Shown piece after piece: positions 55,340 through 64,000 of a stretch of 64,000 nt of DNA (its first letter is position 1; every line of letters starts with the position of its first letter). This stretch comes from Pseudoips prasinana (taxonomy: Eukaryota; Arthropoda; Insecta; Lepidoptera; Nolidae), in assembly GCA_951640165.1 (NCBI GenBank), contig OX621249.1:24905201-24969200 (forward strand). The letters are read 5' to 3'. The position numbers and the translations under genes are program-made. Below the pieces are notes generated by a model. The model had not been told where the DNA came from, did not search any database, and saw only the letters and a program-made list of their open reading frames with translations.

Positions 55340-55440
55340 TTCATGTTCACGCACACAGATTTTATCCTGGGTGGGAATCAAACCCTCGTCCTGTGGCGTG
55401 AAAGGCAAGCATTTACCAACCACGGCAACCGGTCCGTCAA
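55340..55440 (-). mobile_element. tRNA-derived SINE S1, head portion
   Basis: TTCATGTTCACGCACACAGA, CCTGGGTGGGAATCAAACCC, GCGTGAAAGGCAAGCATTTA and CCAACCACGGCAACCGGTCC. Confidence 0.6.
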
Positions 55441-55759
55441 GAGATTTAATGCCATTTAAATCCCTTAAGTGGTTTAAAGGATAGAATTGCCAACTAGTTG
55501 GTATTAGGTGCCAATCTCATAAACTACTGTAGTAGTTTATAAATGGCTGTTTTCGGAAGCAGACCAAGAAGTTATTTGGATGTTAACCTCAACTCTAGAC
55601 ATGTTAATGGTAAAGCTGCATTACCATTCAACATTGTATGAATATTATTTCTACAGGTTTTGTAGGATTACAAAGATAATCATTATCTAATTGAAGCCGA
55701 ATGTGGAAACTAGTTTAATAGCCATATAATCTTGTTTTCAATCATTTAGTCTTTGCTGT
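55441..55759. other. Unassigned
   Basis: Short inverted pair AAACTACTGTAGTAGTTT at 55519-55540; nothing else. Confidence 0.25.
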
Positions 55760-56400
55760 GTACTGAGGGCATAGAATATCGCTACCCCATCTCATCCCGT
55801 GAAGGGGCTTCGAAGTCGTCCCAAGCGAAAATCTCAGAGCTGGTTCACATTAGGTCCAACCGACAGTTTGCCGTTCACCGACTGCCGGGTGTTGCTGTTC
55901 ACACTAGACGCCGCCGACCCGACCTAATGTGAATATAACTGTCGGTACGGTCGTTTTACTGCCCGGCCTGGGTCGTCACAAAACAGTTGTGAGTTGGCTT
56001 TCGTATAGGATGGACGACGACGACTTTTTCATTGCAATGTGGTATTTAAATAATTGCGCCATACTTGCTAGTACGCCAATATTATGTCCAATCCGACAAA
56101 AATCGTGGACGTACGGTAAAAGTGTCGGTTCTGACAGTTTGGTTGGGTCGCCCTAATGTGAACGGCGCTATTGACATACATACGCCAATATGGATCCGAC
56201 ACGTTTGTCGGGCCGGTAAAACTGTCGGTCCGACCTAATGTGAACCAGCTCTAACCCACAACGGGCAGCAGCGTCTCTCTGTCTACTATAACCATCATAC
56301 TGCGATCGTTCACCCGTCTGCCAAGCGTGGCAAAAATCCCTCCAAATGATGGACACAATTCCACTGTGAAAATCTTTTGGGGACGCCTTTGTTGATATTA
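55760..56400 (+). mobile_element. Tail B copy split by a MITE
   Basis: 55768-55835 (ATCGCTACCCCATCTCATCC, GAAGTCGTCCCAAGCGAAAA) and 56253-56395 (AACGGGCAGCAGCGTCTCTC, GATCGTTCACCCGTCTGCCA, TTTTGGGGACGCCTTTGTTG) are consecutive parts of tail B. Confidence 0.65.
55836..56252. mobile_element. 417-bp MITE with AGAGCTGGTTCACATTAGG termini
   Basis: Left end AGAGCTGGTTCACATTAGGT and right end CCTAATGTGAACCAGCTCT are inverted repeats. Further GTCGG-rich subterminal repeats (ACTGTCGGTCCGACC, CGACCTAATGTGAAT) lie inside. The centre has ATGGACGACGACGACTTTTT, reading MDDDDFFIAMWYL within the frame at 55929-56156. A short acidic start like this could be a scrap of a Harbinger-type transposase, but that is a weak inference. 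Confidence 0.7.
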
Positions 56401-56409
56401 TTATAAAAA

Positions 56410-57110
56410 ATCTTTCAGAGGAAATACTACAAAATTAAGTCATTTACGGGCCCAAATAAAGGTTCAAAAGTAATAATACTTACCTCCTTTTTTGTGGTTA
56501 TTTAAATATTAATATTATTTTAAAGACAACGTTCGCATTGGAAATTAAATGTGTTGTGTATTTCGAAATACTTTACAATTATGTAATTCACGGACACAAA
56601 ACACACACAGACCTAAAATAACCTATAGCCCACATAAATAGTTGTCCTGTGCGGGAATCGAAGCCAATACATGACGTAGTACCTTAACATCTGCGATGTG
56701 GTGTGCAGTCAAAATGAATTGACTTTAGACTTTTATTAGAAAATGCCCTTAGAAAGCGCACTCTTACGTTTTACTACAGTAAGTCGAATAAATAACAAAT
56801 CCAATATATCCTCTAAATTTAAAGGTTCAAAATTAATAATACTTACCTCCTTTTCCGGGTTAATTAAATATTCTAATTATTTTAAAGACAACGTTCGCAT
56901 AGGGAATTAAATCCATGTATTTCGAAATACTTTACAATTATGCAAACACACAAAACACACCCAGACCAAAAACATAAATAGTTGTCCTATGTGGGAATCG
57001 GTAACTTTTGAATTTTCTTTGAAACAGCCCTTGGAAAGCACACCCTCAGGTTTTTCTACCATAAGTCGAATAAATAACAAATTCTATATGTCCTCTAAAC
57101 TTAAAAAAAT
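56410..57110 (+). repeat. Tandem duplication of a ~280-360-bp block containing a SINE scrap
   Basis: Copy 1 (56456-56823) and copy 2 (56819-57106) share AAAGGTTCAAAA-TAATAAT, ACTTACCTCCTTTT, TTTAAAGACAACGTTCGCAT, TATTTCGAAATACTTTACAA, CATAAATAGTTGTCCT-TG-GGG, AAGTCGAATAAATAACAAAT and TATCCTCTAAA. Copy 2 has lost about 80 bp after GGGAATCG. Confidence 0.75.
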
Positions 57111-57404
57111 CTATAAAATAAGTTGTCAATAAAACGCATCCCCTTCGTGCAAGCTATTTAAAACAATTTCCATCGCAAGGGGAGGTGTTTACAAAACAAT
57201 TTGCTTGCAATTCGGTTACGTTGCATTGTGACGTCACCCTTTCTAAATTGATAGAGTCTGGCCCATTGAACTCGTGTTATTGTTTTCAATCACTTTTTAG
57301 TTCAGGAAATTATTTAATTTTGTTACGGGACGCTACAAATTAAGAGTCATTAATTGAGTTATAAATAACTTGTTTTTTTGTACCTACAATAATATAGATA
57401 ATAA
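57111..57404. other. Unassigned, contains a perfect CRE-like site
   Basis: TGACGTCA at 57229-57236 within GCATTGTGACGTCACCC. No repeat recognised. Confidence 0.3.
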
Positions 57405-57670
57405 TAAATGATGTCCTGGGACATTATTCACACACGGGTGATCCTAAACTGAGCAGAGCTTTTGCTATGGAAATCAGATAACTGATACATTACATATACT
57501 ACTTGTCTTTTGTAAATACATATTTATATGGATAATTACACCCGACTCAGGACAAACAGACAAGTGCAAGCAAATCAAGCACACAAATATCTGTCATGGG
57601 TGGAGGGAATCAAACCCACGACCTGCGGCGTGAAAGGCCACCAAGTACCAACCACGCCAACGGCATCAAC
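57405..57670 (-). mobile_element. tRNA-derived SINE S1
   Basis: ATGTCCTGGGACATTATTCA, TGCTATGGAAATCAGATAAC, GACTCAGGACAAACAGACAA, GGGAATCAAACCCACGACC and CCACGCCAACGGC. Confidence 0.65.
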
Positions 57671-59620
57671 AACGTTTTATACGTGGGATACAGTAATAAC
57701 TGAATTGTATATCATTCTAATATTATATTACGTAAAAGGTGATTAGAGATAGGAGTAATAGGTAAATAAATTAATTAATGTCTTGTAAAAACTAAAACTA
57801 AGTCTTATATAGAGATCATATCCAAAACTCGAGAACGAAACTAGAGTAAGGGTCAGATAAAGTGATTAGAAGCAGAGACATAGTCTATGTGTCTGTTAAG
57901 TAACTTCTCCGGGATTCGCAACTTCGCCGCGTCTCTGCATCTGCGAATATTGACTGAACCCTAAAACATTTGGCTAGAGATTTTACGTTTCAAAACGTAT
58001 TTAAAAAAAATAGACTTTATCCCTTCTTTTGACAACAGATTGGAAGACAATTTAACTGAGACCATTCGAAAAGCGTTTTACAAACAACATGCTAACAAAA
58101 CTATTGCATACTTACCTACAATGGTAACCTATTTTTTGAAGTCGGTTAACAACACGTGTAAACTAATCAGTTGACTCATGCACTTGAAACTTAACATAAT
58201 ATAAACAAGCCATAACGTCAAAAAGCTGGAATTTATATGTATTATGATTTTTCTAACACAGGTGGTCCCCCCGGCTCATCTTTAAAAATAATTTCATTGA
58301 ACAAATAAACCACAGTCAATATCAATAAATTTGACGCATATTTCCTGATGCCGTTCCATATAATACAGATATGTGTAAATGTCAGTCAACAAAAATTAAA
58401 CATAATCATGAACCATAGAGAAATAAACATTTCCGAACACAATATTGAGCTGTCAAAGTTGCCGCCATTTCGCCATATTGTTCGCGCCCCGCGTGACGTC
58501 ATTGTGTCAGTAATGAAAAGGAAATTATTAGTTACCCACTATTGACATATTTATTGAATTATTTTATCATAAACCTTATCTATAAAGATATAAGGTTGAC
58601 ATTTCAATACTTTATTGCAGAATAATTTTGCAATTCTGTGATTTTGATGCGCGTCGTAGTCAATAAAATCGATTAAATATTAGTTTATAGACAAACTATT
58701 GGTTTTTATTGATTTTATCATGAAAAGAATTCACATAACTTTTATTTTAAATACTGTGTTAGCATTTAAAATTACCTGTTCAGTTATGTGGATTTAATTT
58801 ACAGGGAAATATTTAATATTAAAAAAGTTTACGAATATTGATACACTAGTTTATTTAAAGGAATGCATTTGTAATCAATTACTCTAACCTTAATTTTTTG
58901 ATTAAACTACTCTACCATAATTATTATCATATAATTTTAAACTGTTGAATGACCAATGTATATATGTATGTTACTGTTTACTTAGGCTTTGGGTAGGGCA
59001 TTAAGTAGGCTGAATGTAAAAACAGTCTTTTTACTGTGTGTTTACCCTAATCGGCAACATTAGGTATTTATAAAATATTAACACCAGAAAAGTTGTTCAA
59101 TATACTCTTGACTTTGGATTATTAAGATCCTTTTACACTAATGAATTATGGTACAATTTAGTAGATTCTTTTATAGCAAATTGTAGCTGTATTCTTTAAT
59201 AATTTGTAAAACCGAATACAATTTTTTGTATGGCTTTCATGAATATATACCGATTTTGTTAGATATAGAAGGTTTTGGTACTAATAATAATATCACCGCC
59301 GTTTACAAAATTAAAAAAAAAAAAACACGGCGCGGCGCGGCGCTGTTCAAGTGGAGTCTTAATAAATCAAATTATTGCCGCGGAGCTATGAATGGGTGAC
59401 TATAGTCGCAATATTCTTTAATAGCCGTAATATTATTACAATAGCAAATAAATAGAACACAATAATTACTATAATGTGCCCTACTATAACATAGTAATAA
59501 CAACATCATAATAAGACCAAAGACAATAATAATAATAAAGTTTTGTATTTAAGCAGATACAACTGTTGTCTGTATAGGTAAGTAGCTTCTAATATGGGTA
59601 TATATTTAATAAATATATAT
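57671..59620. other. Mostly unassigned; possible regulatory patch at 58440-58560
   Basis: 58460-58510 is GC-rich with GCCGCCATTTCGCCATATTG, TTCGCGCCCCGCG and a perfect TGACGTCA at 58494-58501. A CGGCG-type run (CACGGCGCGGCGCGGCGCTG) lies at 59325-59344. The rest is AT-rich without recognised repeats. Confidence 0.3.
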
Positions 59621-59690
59621 ATCATCATCATCATATCAGCCGAAAGATGTCCACTACTGGACAAAGGTCGCCCCCCAAGGATCTTTTATT
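59621..59690 (-). mobile_element. RTE-like LINE tail, very short
   Basis: ATCATCATCATATCAGCCGA, AAGATGTCCACTACTGGACA and AAGGTCGCCCCCCAAGGATC. Extreme 3' end only. Confidence 0.65.
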
Positions 59691-59699
59691 AAACAATTT

Positions 59700-60465
59700 G
59701 AGGAATTATATAATTACTGAAACTGATTGGACGACTAATAACAACATAAGTTATAAGCATTTTACATTGATGATGAGATGCAAGTTATAATAAAAATAAG
59801 TCTTTATTTTAGTTTAATGATATTATATAATAATATTAAGACGACAGAATGCTTTTATATAAAAACAGTTTGGGACCTACTTTCAATATTCCTATCCTTT
59901 TTAAAACAATAAATTATAAAACAGTCTCTCGACTTCTTTATCACTTCCGAACTGCCCCATTAGTCTCGGGGGAAGTACCTAACGCAATTTCTAACGGCAG
60001 TGTGCCAACAGGTCCCTTTCTGCCCCCTTGACACCCTTTGTATTACATAATCGATATACTTCTAAAATCGATATCGATTTGGGCGTAAACTTGTAGAATT
60101 TTTAAATTACGAGTAATTATATAATTACTGAAACTGATTGGACGACTTATAACAACATAAGTTATAAGCACTTTACATTGATGATGAGATGCAAGTTATA
60201 ATAACAATAAATCTTTATTTTAGTTTAATGATATTATATAATAATATTAAGACGACAGAATGCTTTTATATAAAACAGTCTCTCGACATATTTATCACTT
60301 CCGAACTTCCCCATTAGTCTCGGGGGAAGTAACGCAATTTCTAACGGCAGTGTGCCAACAGGTCCCTTTCTGCCCCCTTGACACCCTTTTTATTACATAA
60401 TCGATATACTTCTAAAATCGATATTGATTTGGGCGTAAACTTGTAGAATTTTTAAATTACGTTGT
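59700..60465 (+). repeat. Recent direct tandem duplication, units ~400 and ~345 bp
   Basis: 59709-60108 and 60119-60462 are nearly identical: ATAATTACTGAAACTGATTG, GACGACAGAATGCTTTTATA, GTCTCGGGGGAAGTA, CGCAATTTCTAACGGCAGTG and CGATATACTTCTAAAATCGA. Unit 2 lacks about 55 bp after TATATAAAA (GTTTGGGACCTACTTTCAAT in unit 1) and four bases of GTACCTAAC. The 60-codon frame at 59849-60031 exists only because of the extra segment. Confidence 0.9.
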
Positions 60466-60554
60466 GATATATTTAGATTAATGAAAATGGTAGTGGTATA
60501 TTGATTTCAGAGTTTATAGATAATCTACTTTATGAGCTTTATTTTTTACTGCTT

Positions 60555-60725
60555 TTTTGATACTGGAAGACGCAGCGTGGGCATGCTACCTACAAGTTCT
60601 GCTATCACTTGCAAGGGTCGCGGGAAGCCGCTGGATGCGGGCAGCGCAAGACCGCCTATTGTGGAGTTTCTTAGGGAGACCTTTGTCCAGCTGTGGACGT
60701 CTATCGGCTATCGATGATAATGTCT
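60555..60725 (+). pseudogene. RTE-like LINE C-terminus, 5'-truncated
   Basis: ACTGGAAGACGCAGCGTGGG, CAAGGGTCGCGGGAAGCCGC, TGGATGCGGGCAGCGCAAGA, TTTGTCCAGCTGTGGACGTC and TATCGGCTATCGATGATAAT. Readable as VAGSRWMRAAQDRLLW. The WTD-type segment is scrambled. Confidence 0.65.
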
Positions 60726-62579
60726 ACTTTTTTATATTGGCTGTACGTTTCGTCAAAACATACCCCATCTTTGTGTCCAAGCCCTTACTATCCAAATTCT
60801 TCCACAAGAACTATATAAGGCTTAGTCCTGTGAATGATGCAAGGGAAGGCCGGAATTTTAGCCAAAAATATTAGTAAATTCTGTTTTAAAAAAGCCGACT
60901 ATATCTTTTTTTTGTAACCGGATGGGAAAGTTGAAGTCGGTGCTGTTTTTTAACATATCCACGTTTTGTCGTACTCTATATGAGACTACACAGAAAGCAT
61001 TTCCGAATGGAAAATACTAAGAATTAATTCGAAATTCGATAAAATTGGTTCTCAAACGGAAAAATCCCGGTACATTCATCTTTTGAAGTCTGTAAAAAAT
61101 ATATATTCATTAACATTGACACGTTATGGAGAAGGTGAATACCGAATAAAATCATAATAATTAATTAAAAAGTATTTATTTTCGAGTTCGAGTTTTTAAG
61201 AATGTATACAAATAAATTCTTTAAAACTCGTACATAGCTTTGACACCACTTTTTTTTACAACTTAATCGATAAATGTATTTAAATCAATATTAATTGAAT
61301 AGTCTTGTAAATTGTTTGTTAATACATTAGGTACTTATTTTGCATTCAACGACAAATCAATTGAAATCTAATAAATAACTCGTACACAAAATTAACTAGT
61401 CAAAGTTCTTTAAAATTTAAGCCCTACTAGAGAGGCTTTTAAATGGAGTCTGAAATGTTGGTGTTTATTTTTCATTGACTTGACAGATCAGTTCAAACTT
61501 CGCAGACTTTGACTAAACTCGTTATGAATACAAACAATATTGTATGTGTAAATAATTGTAAATGGATTCAGTTAAATTATTTCAAAGAACTGAACTTCAG
61601 AAGGCCTAAACTCATAAATGAGTACATACCTGTATTATGACTTTAAAGTTATAATTACTATGAGGCTTAATGTTTTAAACTGAGAATATATAAATAACTT
61701 AATTCGTAAAACCGTGAAATTGTGGCACTAAAATGATTGGGTAATCATTCATCCACTGTTAAAAATTGTGCAAATTACACCGTAATCAAGCAGATTTTAC
61801 AGATATCGTGTTAATACGAATGCTTGAATGATATCCGTTAATTCGTTTACTTCATTTGTCATTCCGTTCAAAGGATGAACACTCCGGCAAAAGGATGACA
61901 CCCAGTAAACATTTCAAAATAATCACATCAATACTTACAGCAGATCAGTAGACAAACATCAAAGCAGATACGCCAGACACTAAGCGCAAAGGAACCGTTT
62001 GTTAACACAATCAATGAAGACGTTTCCATTTCAAATCAGCATCAAAGTCCACACGTTAGTCTATAATTGTACACACACGCGCAGAATTTAGAATACCACA
62101 CACGATATTGGCCAATCAGGATCTTCTAACACCCATATACCATCTAGATCAACCAATACTACATGACCTCTCATGTCACCACCAAACTTTTGTTGAATTT
62201 CGAATGGCGGAAGAAATAGGTTCTGTAAATTGGGATCTACCTTAAGTGGATGGTTTATATAGACTAGCGGACACCTTACGTCCAAAGGAGGCAGTAGCAG
62301 CAATTAGTACAATTAGTAGAGCCCAATTAGATGCTTTAACGAAGCGAGTTTCGTAACTAGTCGGGGGAGTTTGGTGACAAATACTACGTTTGACGTCTGA
62401 CCCAAGATTTCGATCAAACAGTGTTAATGTTAGTGAATCCTATTTGTGTTTTGTATTTAGATGTGTTTGTATCGGATAAATTAACTCTTACTAAAACATC
62501 TCAAATTTTCAAGAAAATTTTTACGCTTAGAACTCTGTCTAAAATTATTCACAATAGAAGGTGTAAATTGCTTCAACAT
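60726..62579. other. Repeat-poor DNA upstream of the coding exon
   Basis: 60885-60950 carries AAAAAGCCGACTATATC and GAAGTTGAAGTCGGTGCTGT-like sequence, a short dispersed motif. A 71-codon minus-strand frame at 62088-62303 (TTG-initiated, contains DMRGHVVLVDLDGIWVLEDP) is not recognised. Otherwise presumed intron of the SoxD-like gene. Confidence 0.35.
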
Positions 62580-62609
62580 AAACTAACAATTTTTTTTCTT
62601 TTCTTTCAG
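62580..62609 (+). promoter_or_regulatory. Splice acceptor region of the coding exon
   Basis: ACTAAC branch-point-like sequence at 62582-62587, about 23 nt before the AG. It is followed by an almost pure pyrimidine tract and TTTCAG ending at 62609. Only four bases (AAAC) separate the AG from the ATG, so the gene must have at least one upstream exon, coding or untranslated. Confidence 0.7.
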
Positions 62610-62613
62610 AAAC

Positions 62614-63155
62614 ATGTCATCTAAACGAAAGTCTCCACCGTCGAAATTGCAAGAAGGTGCCGCTGACATAGAAAAACCTGAAGCCGGTCCAGCAAACCTG
62701 GACTTCCCGGAACATCAGGAATCTGATGATAACGAGCATCACAGTTTCTACAAGTTCTCCCCTAGCTGTTCAACGAGAAGCTCAATCAGCGAAGAGGAGA
62801 CAGTGAATTACGAAGACGAACGACCTCCAAAGAAGCAACGATTCGATCAAAACTTAGACATGACAAACAATCTTCTAGTCCCATCATCTTTCTTAAGCTT
62901 ACACCAAGTGAATGATCTCCAAGGTAGAAGGCGTGGCTCTTCAGAATGCAGTAGCCCGGGTGCCGAGGCGAAAGTTTTGGGACTGTGTAACAATAACAAT
63001 TCACTGCTGAATCACAACAGCGCGTTGTCATTGACTAACCCTCATAAGAGGTCTATGGATGACGTGTTGAAGAGGTTAACGTCAAAAATGAACAACAGCA
63101 CGATCAAAGAGGAGAAAAGGCCGACACCGTCGACGACGCCCGTCAAACAGAACAA
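62614..63155 (+). CDS. Coding exon, N-terminal part of a probable SoxD-type (Sox5/6/13; fly Sox102F) transcription factor
   Basis: Seen: an ATG-led open frame of 180 complete codons plus two bases. It follows a branch-point-like ACTAAC (62582-62587), a long pyrimidine tract and CAG (62607-62609), and runs into a GTAAGT donor at 63156. The apparent stop TAA lies inside that donor, so the frame should continue into another exon (phase 2). Residues 1-8 are MSSKRKSP. An acidic Ser-rich stretch lies around 36-70, PPKKQR at 71-76 looks like a nuclear localisation signal, RRRGSSECSSP is around 105-115, an Asn run at 126-129, HKRSMDDVLKRL at 144-155, and IKEE at 164-167 fits a SUMO consensus. Family knowledge: vertebrate SoxD proteins have an MSSK start used after alternative upstream exons, and a conserved [KR]xSxxDVVxxL motif followed by IK-acidic. 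I infer a SoxD activator/repressor acting in the nucleus. The HMG box and leucine zipper are not in this window. Another disordered nuclear protein is the alternative. Confidence 0.6.
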
Positions 63156-63161
63156 GTAAGT
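63156..63161 (+). promoter_or_regulatory. Splice donor GTAAGT
   Basis: Perfect consensus donor GTAAGT directly after AACAA. It contains the TAA that would otherwise end the frame, which argues that the exon is spliced here rather than terminated. Confidence 0.7.
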
Positions 63162-64000
63162 GAACTTTATTTTTTTATATTGAAATAAGCACCAAAGCCT
63201 TTCTAGAAACAGAGTTTTGGTGCTCAATCCTCCTCAACGTTACTGTTAAATGTTTTAGTGTACGCTGTATTTTATCTCTAGGTCTAGGTTTAAGCATGCA
63301 CTTAAGTTTGTAAATTTCTTGGACCAGCCCTATTAAATGCCATAGCAGAAACCCCTATATAGATTTAATTGGCCTTCTAATCATTGTTTATTAGCACTTA
63401 GTTACATTTATACTTAGATCTATTAGATAAAAATCGCCCTCTGTCTATCATTGTCTTCGATATATTGTACCTCATTAGCTAGATCATTAGCTATCTCGCA
63501 ATTAATCTGGTCACCTTCTTATTGGCAGTTTCCTACACGTCCATTATCGACTGTTTTGTTTCAGTATGTTTACAAAGTGATACGGAAATCATTATTATGT
63601 ATGATAAGTAATATAATATATTATTAATCTTCTTAGAGATAATGTGTTTATGCAAATTTAGGTTGCGTTTCCTAGGTCGCGTATCTCTTCTCTTACGTAA
63701 AAGTTGTTTCATTTTGAGACTTATCTTCAATGGATATAGATAACAGTATTATTGTAAAATATACATTCATATGTTAATCTATTAAATGAAGTTAACTGAT
63801 TAATATATATATGTGTGTGTACAAATGAGTTTTCAAAAACATACAGAGTTAGAGTTTAAATAATGTTGCAGATTTTGGTAAAAAATGAATGACGTGTTTT
63901 GCACACATTCATTAATAGGGGCTATAATAAATTTACTAGGATTCTTATAAGGATTTTTTGTTACTGTGAAGTAAAAAGAAATCGTTATATAAATCAAACG
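63162..64000. other. Presumed intron downstream of the coding exon
   Basis: AT-rich, no recognised repeat, no further exon with convincing splice sites before the window edge. An antisense frame at 63533-63730 is chance-like. Confidence 0.35.

Noticed and set aside
62786..63031. 81-codon antisense frame within the coding exon
   Set aside because: Shadow of the SoxD-like exon, which has splice signals and motif support on the + strand.

Overview
This window looks like lepidopteran (moth or butterfly) nuclear DNA. The evidence is its repeat content. Short 3' tails of an RTE-like LINE recur, with the core GTCCACTGCTGGACAAAGG and an (ATG)n end. Helitron-type elements with a 3' hairpin end in CTAG. 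There are several tRNA-derived SINE families, TA-flanked MITEs and many fold-back elements. The background is AT-rich, with large gene-poor stretches that read as intron or intergenic DNA. I see no bacterial-type operons, rRNA, functional tRNA gene or CRISPR array.

The one convincing protein-coding segment lies near the right edge on the + strand (62614-63155). It follows a branch point, polypyrimidine tract and AG, and ends at a GTAAGT donor. It encodes about 180 residues of a nuclear, low-complexity protein. The start MSSKR, a PPKKQR nuclear-localisation-like patch and a motif HKRSMDDVLKRL followed by IKEE best fit the N-terminal part of a SoxD (Sox5/6/13, Drosophila Sox102F) transcription factor. 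The HMG box would lie downstream of the window. A 41-nt micro-exon candidate at 6315-6355 has a matching phase. If it is spliced to this exon, nearly the whole window (6356-62609) is one ~56-kb intron full of transposable elements. That join is inference.

Layout. 0-6 kb: Helitron ends, RTE tails, SINEs, a TA-MITE and two abutting fold-back MITEs. 6.3 kb: micro-exon candidate. 7-14 kb: SINEs, a perfect 68-bp palindrome (10.03 kb), a 25-bp x3 repeat with octamer-like motifs (10.28 kb), LINE tails. 14.5-15.9 kb: two diverged tandem arrays. 18-21 kb: LINE ORF tail, GT microsatellite, and an RTE insertion with a 5' inversion and a 12-bp target-site duplication inside a SINE. 21.8 kb: nested perfect palindrome. 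23-31 kb: Helitrons, SINEs and repeat tails. 31.75-32.4 kb: 111-bp minisatellite. 32.6-40.6 kb: SINE cluster, MITE-in-LINE, a 541-bp long-inverted-repeat element inside a SINE, and a LINE 3' end. 41-50 kb: SINE, hairpins, LINE C-terminus, a duplicated block, an expanded Helitron and an element nested in a LINE. 50-62 kb: sparse repeats, a GAGCTGG-ended MITE and two tandem duplications. 62-64 kb: coding exon and flanking introns.

I found no clearly novel molecular system. The most informative items are the candidate gene structure, the twin-primed LINE, the perfect palindromes and the long-inverted-repeat element. Apart from the coding exon, most ORFs of 60-140 codons here are chance readings or pieces of mobile elements.
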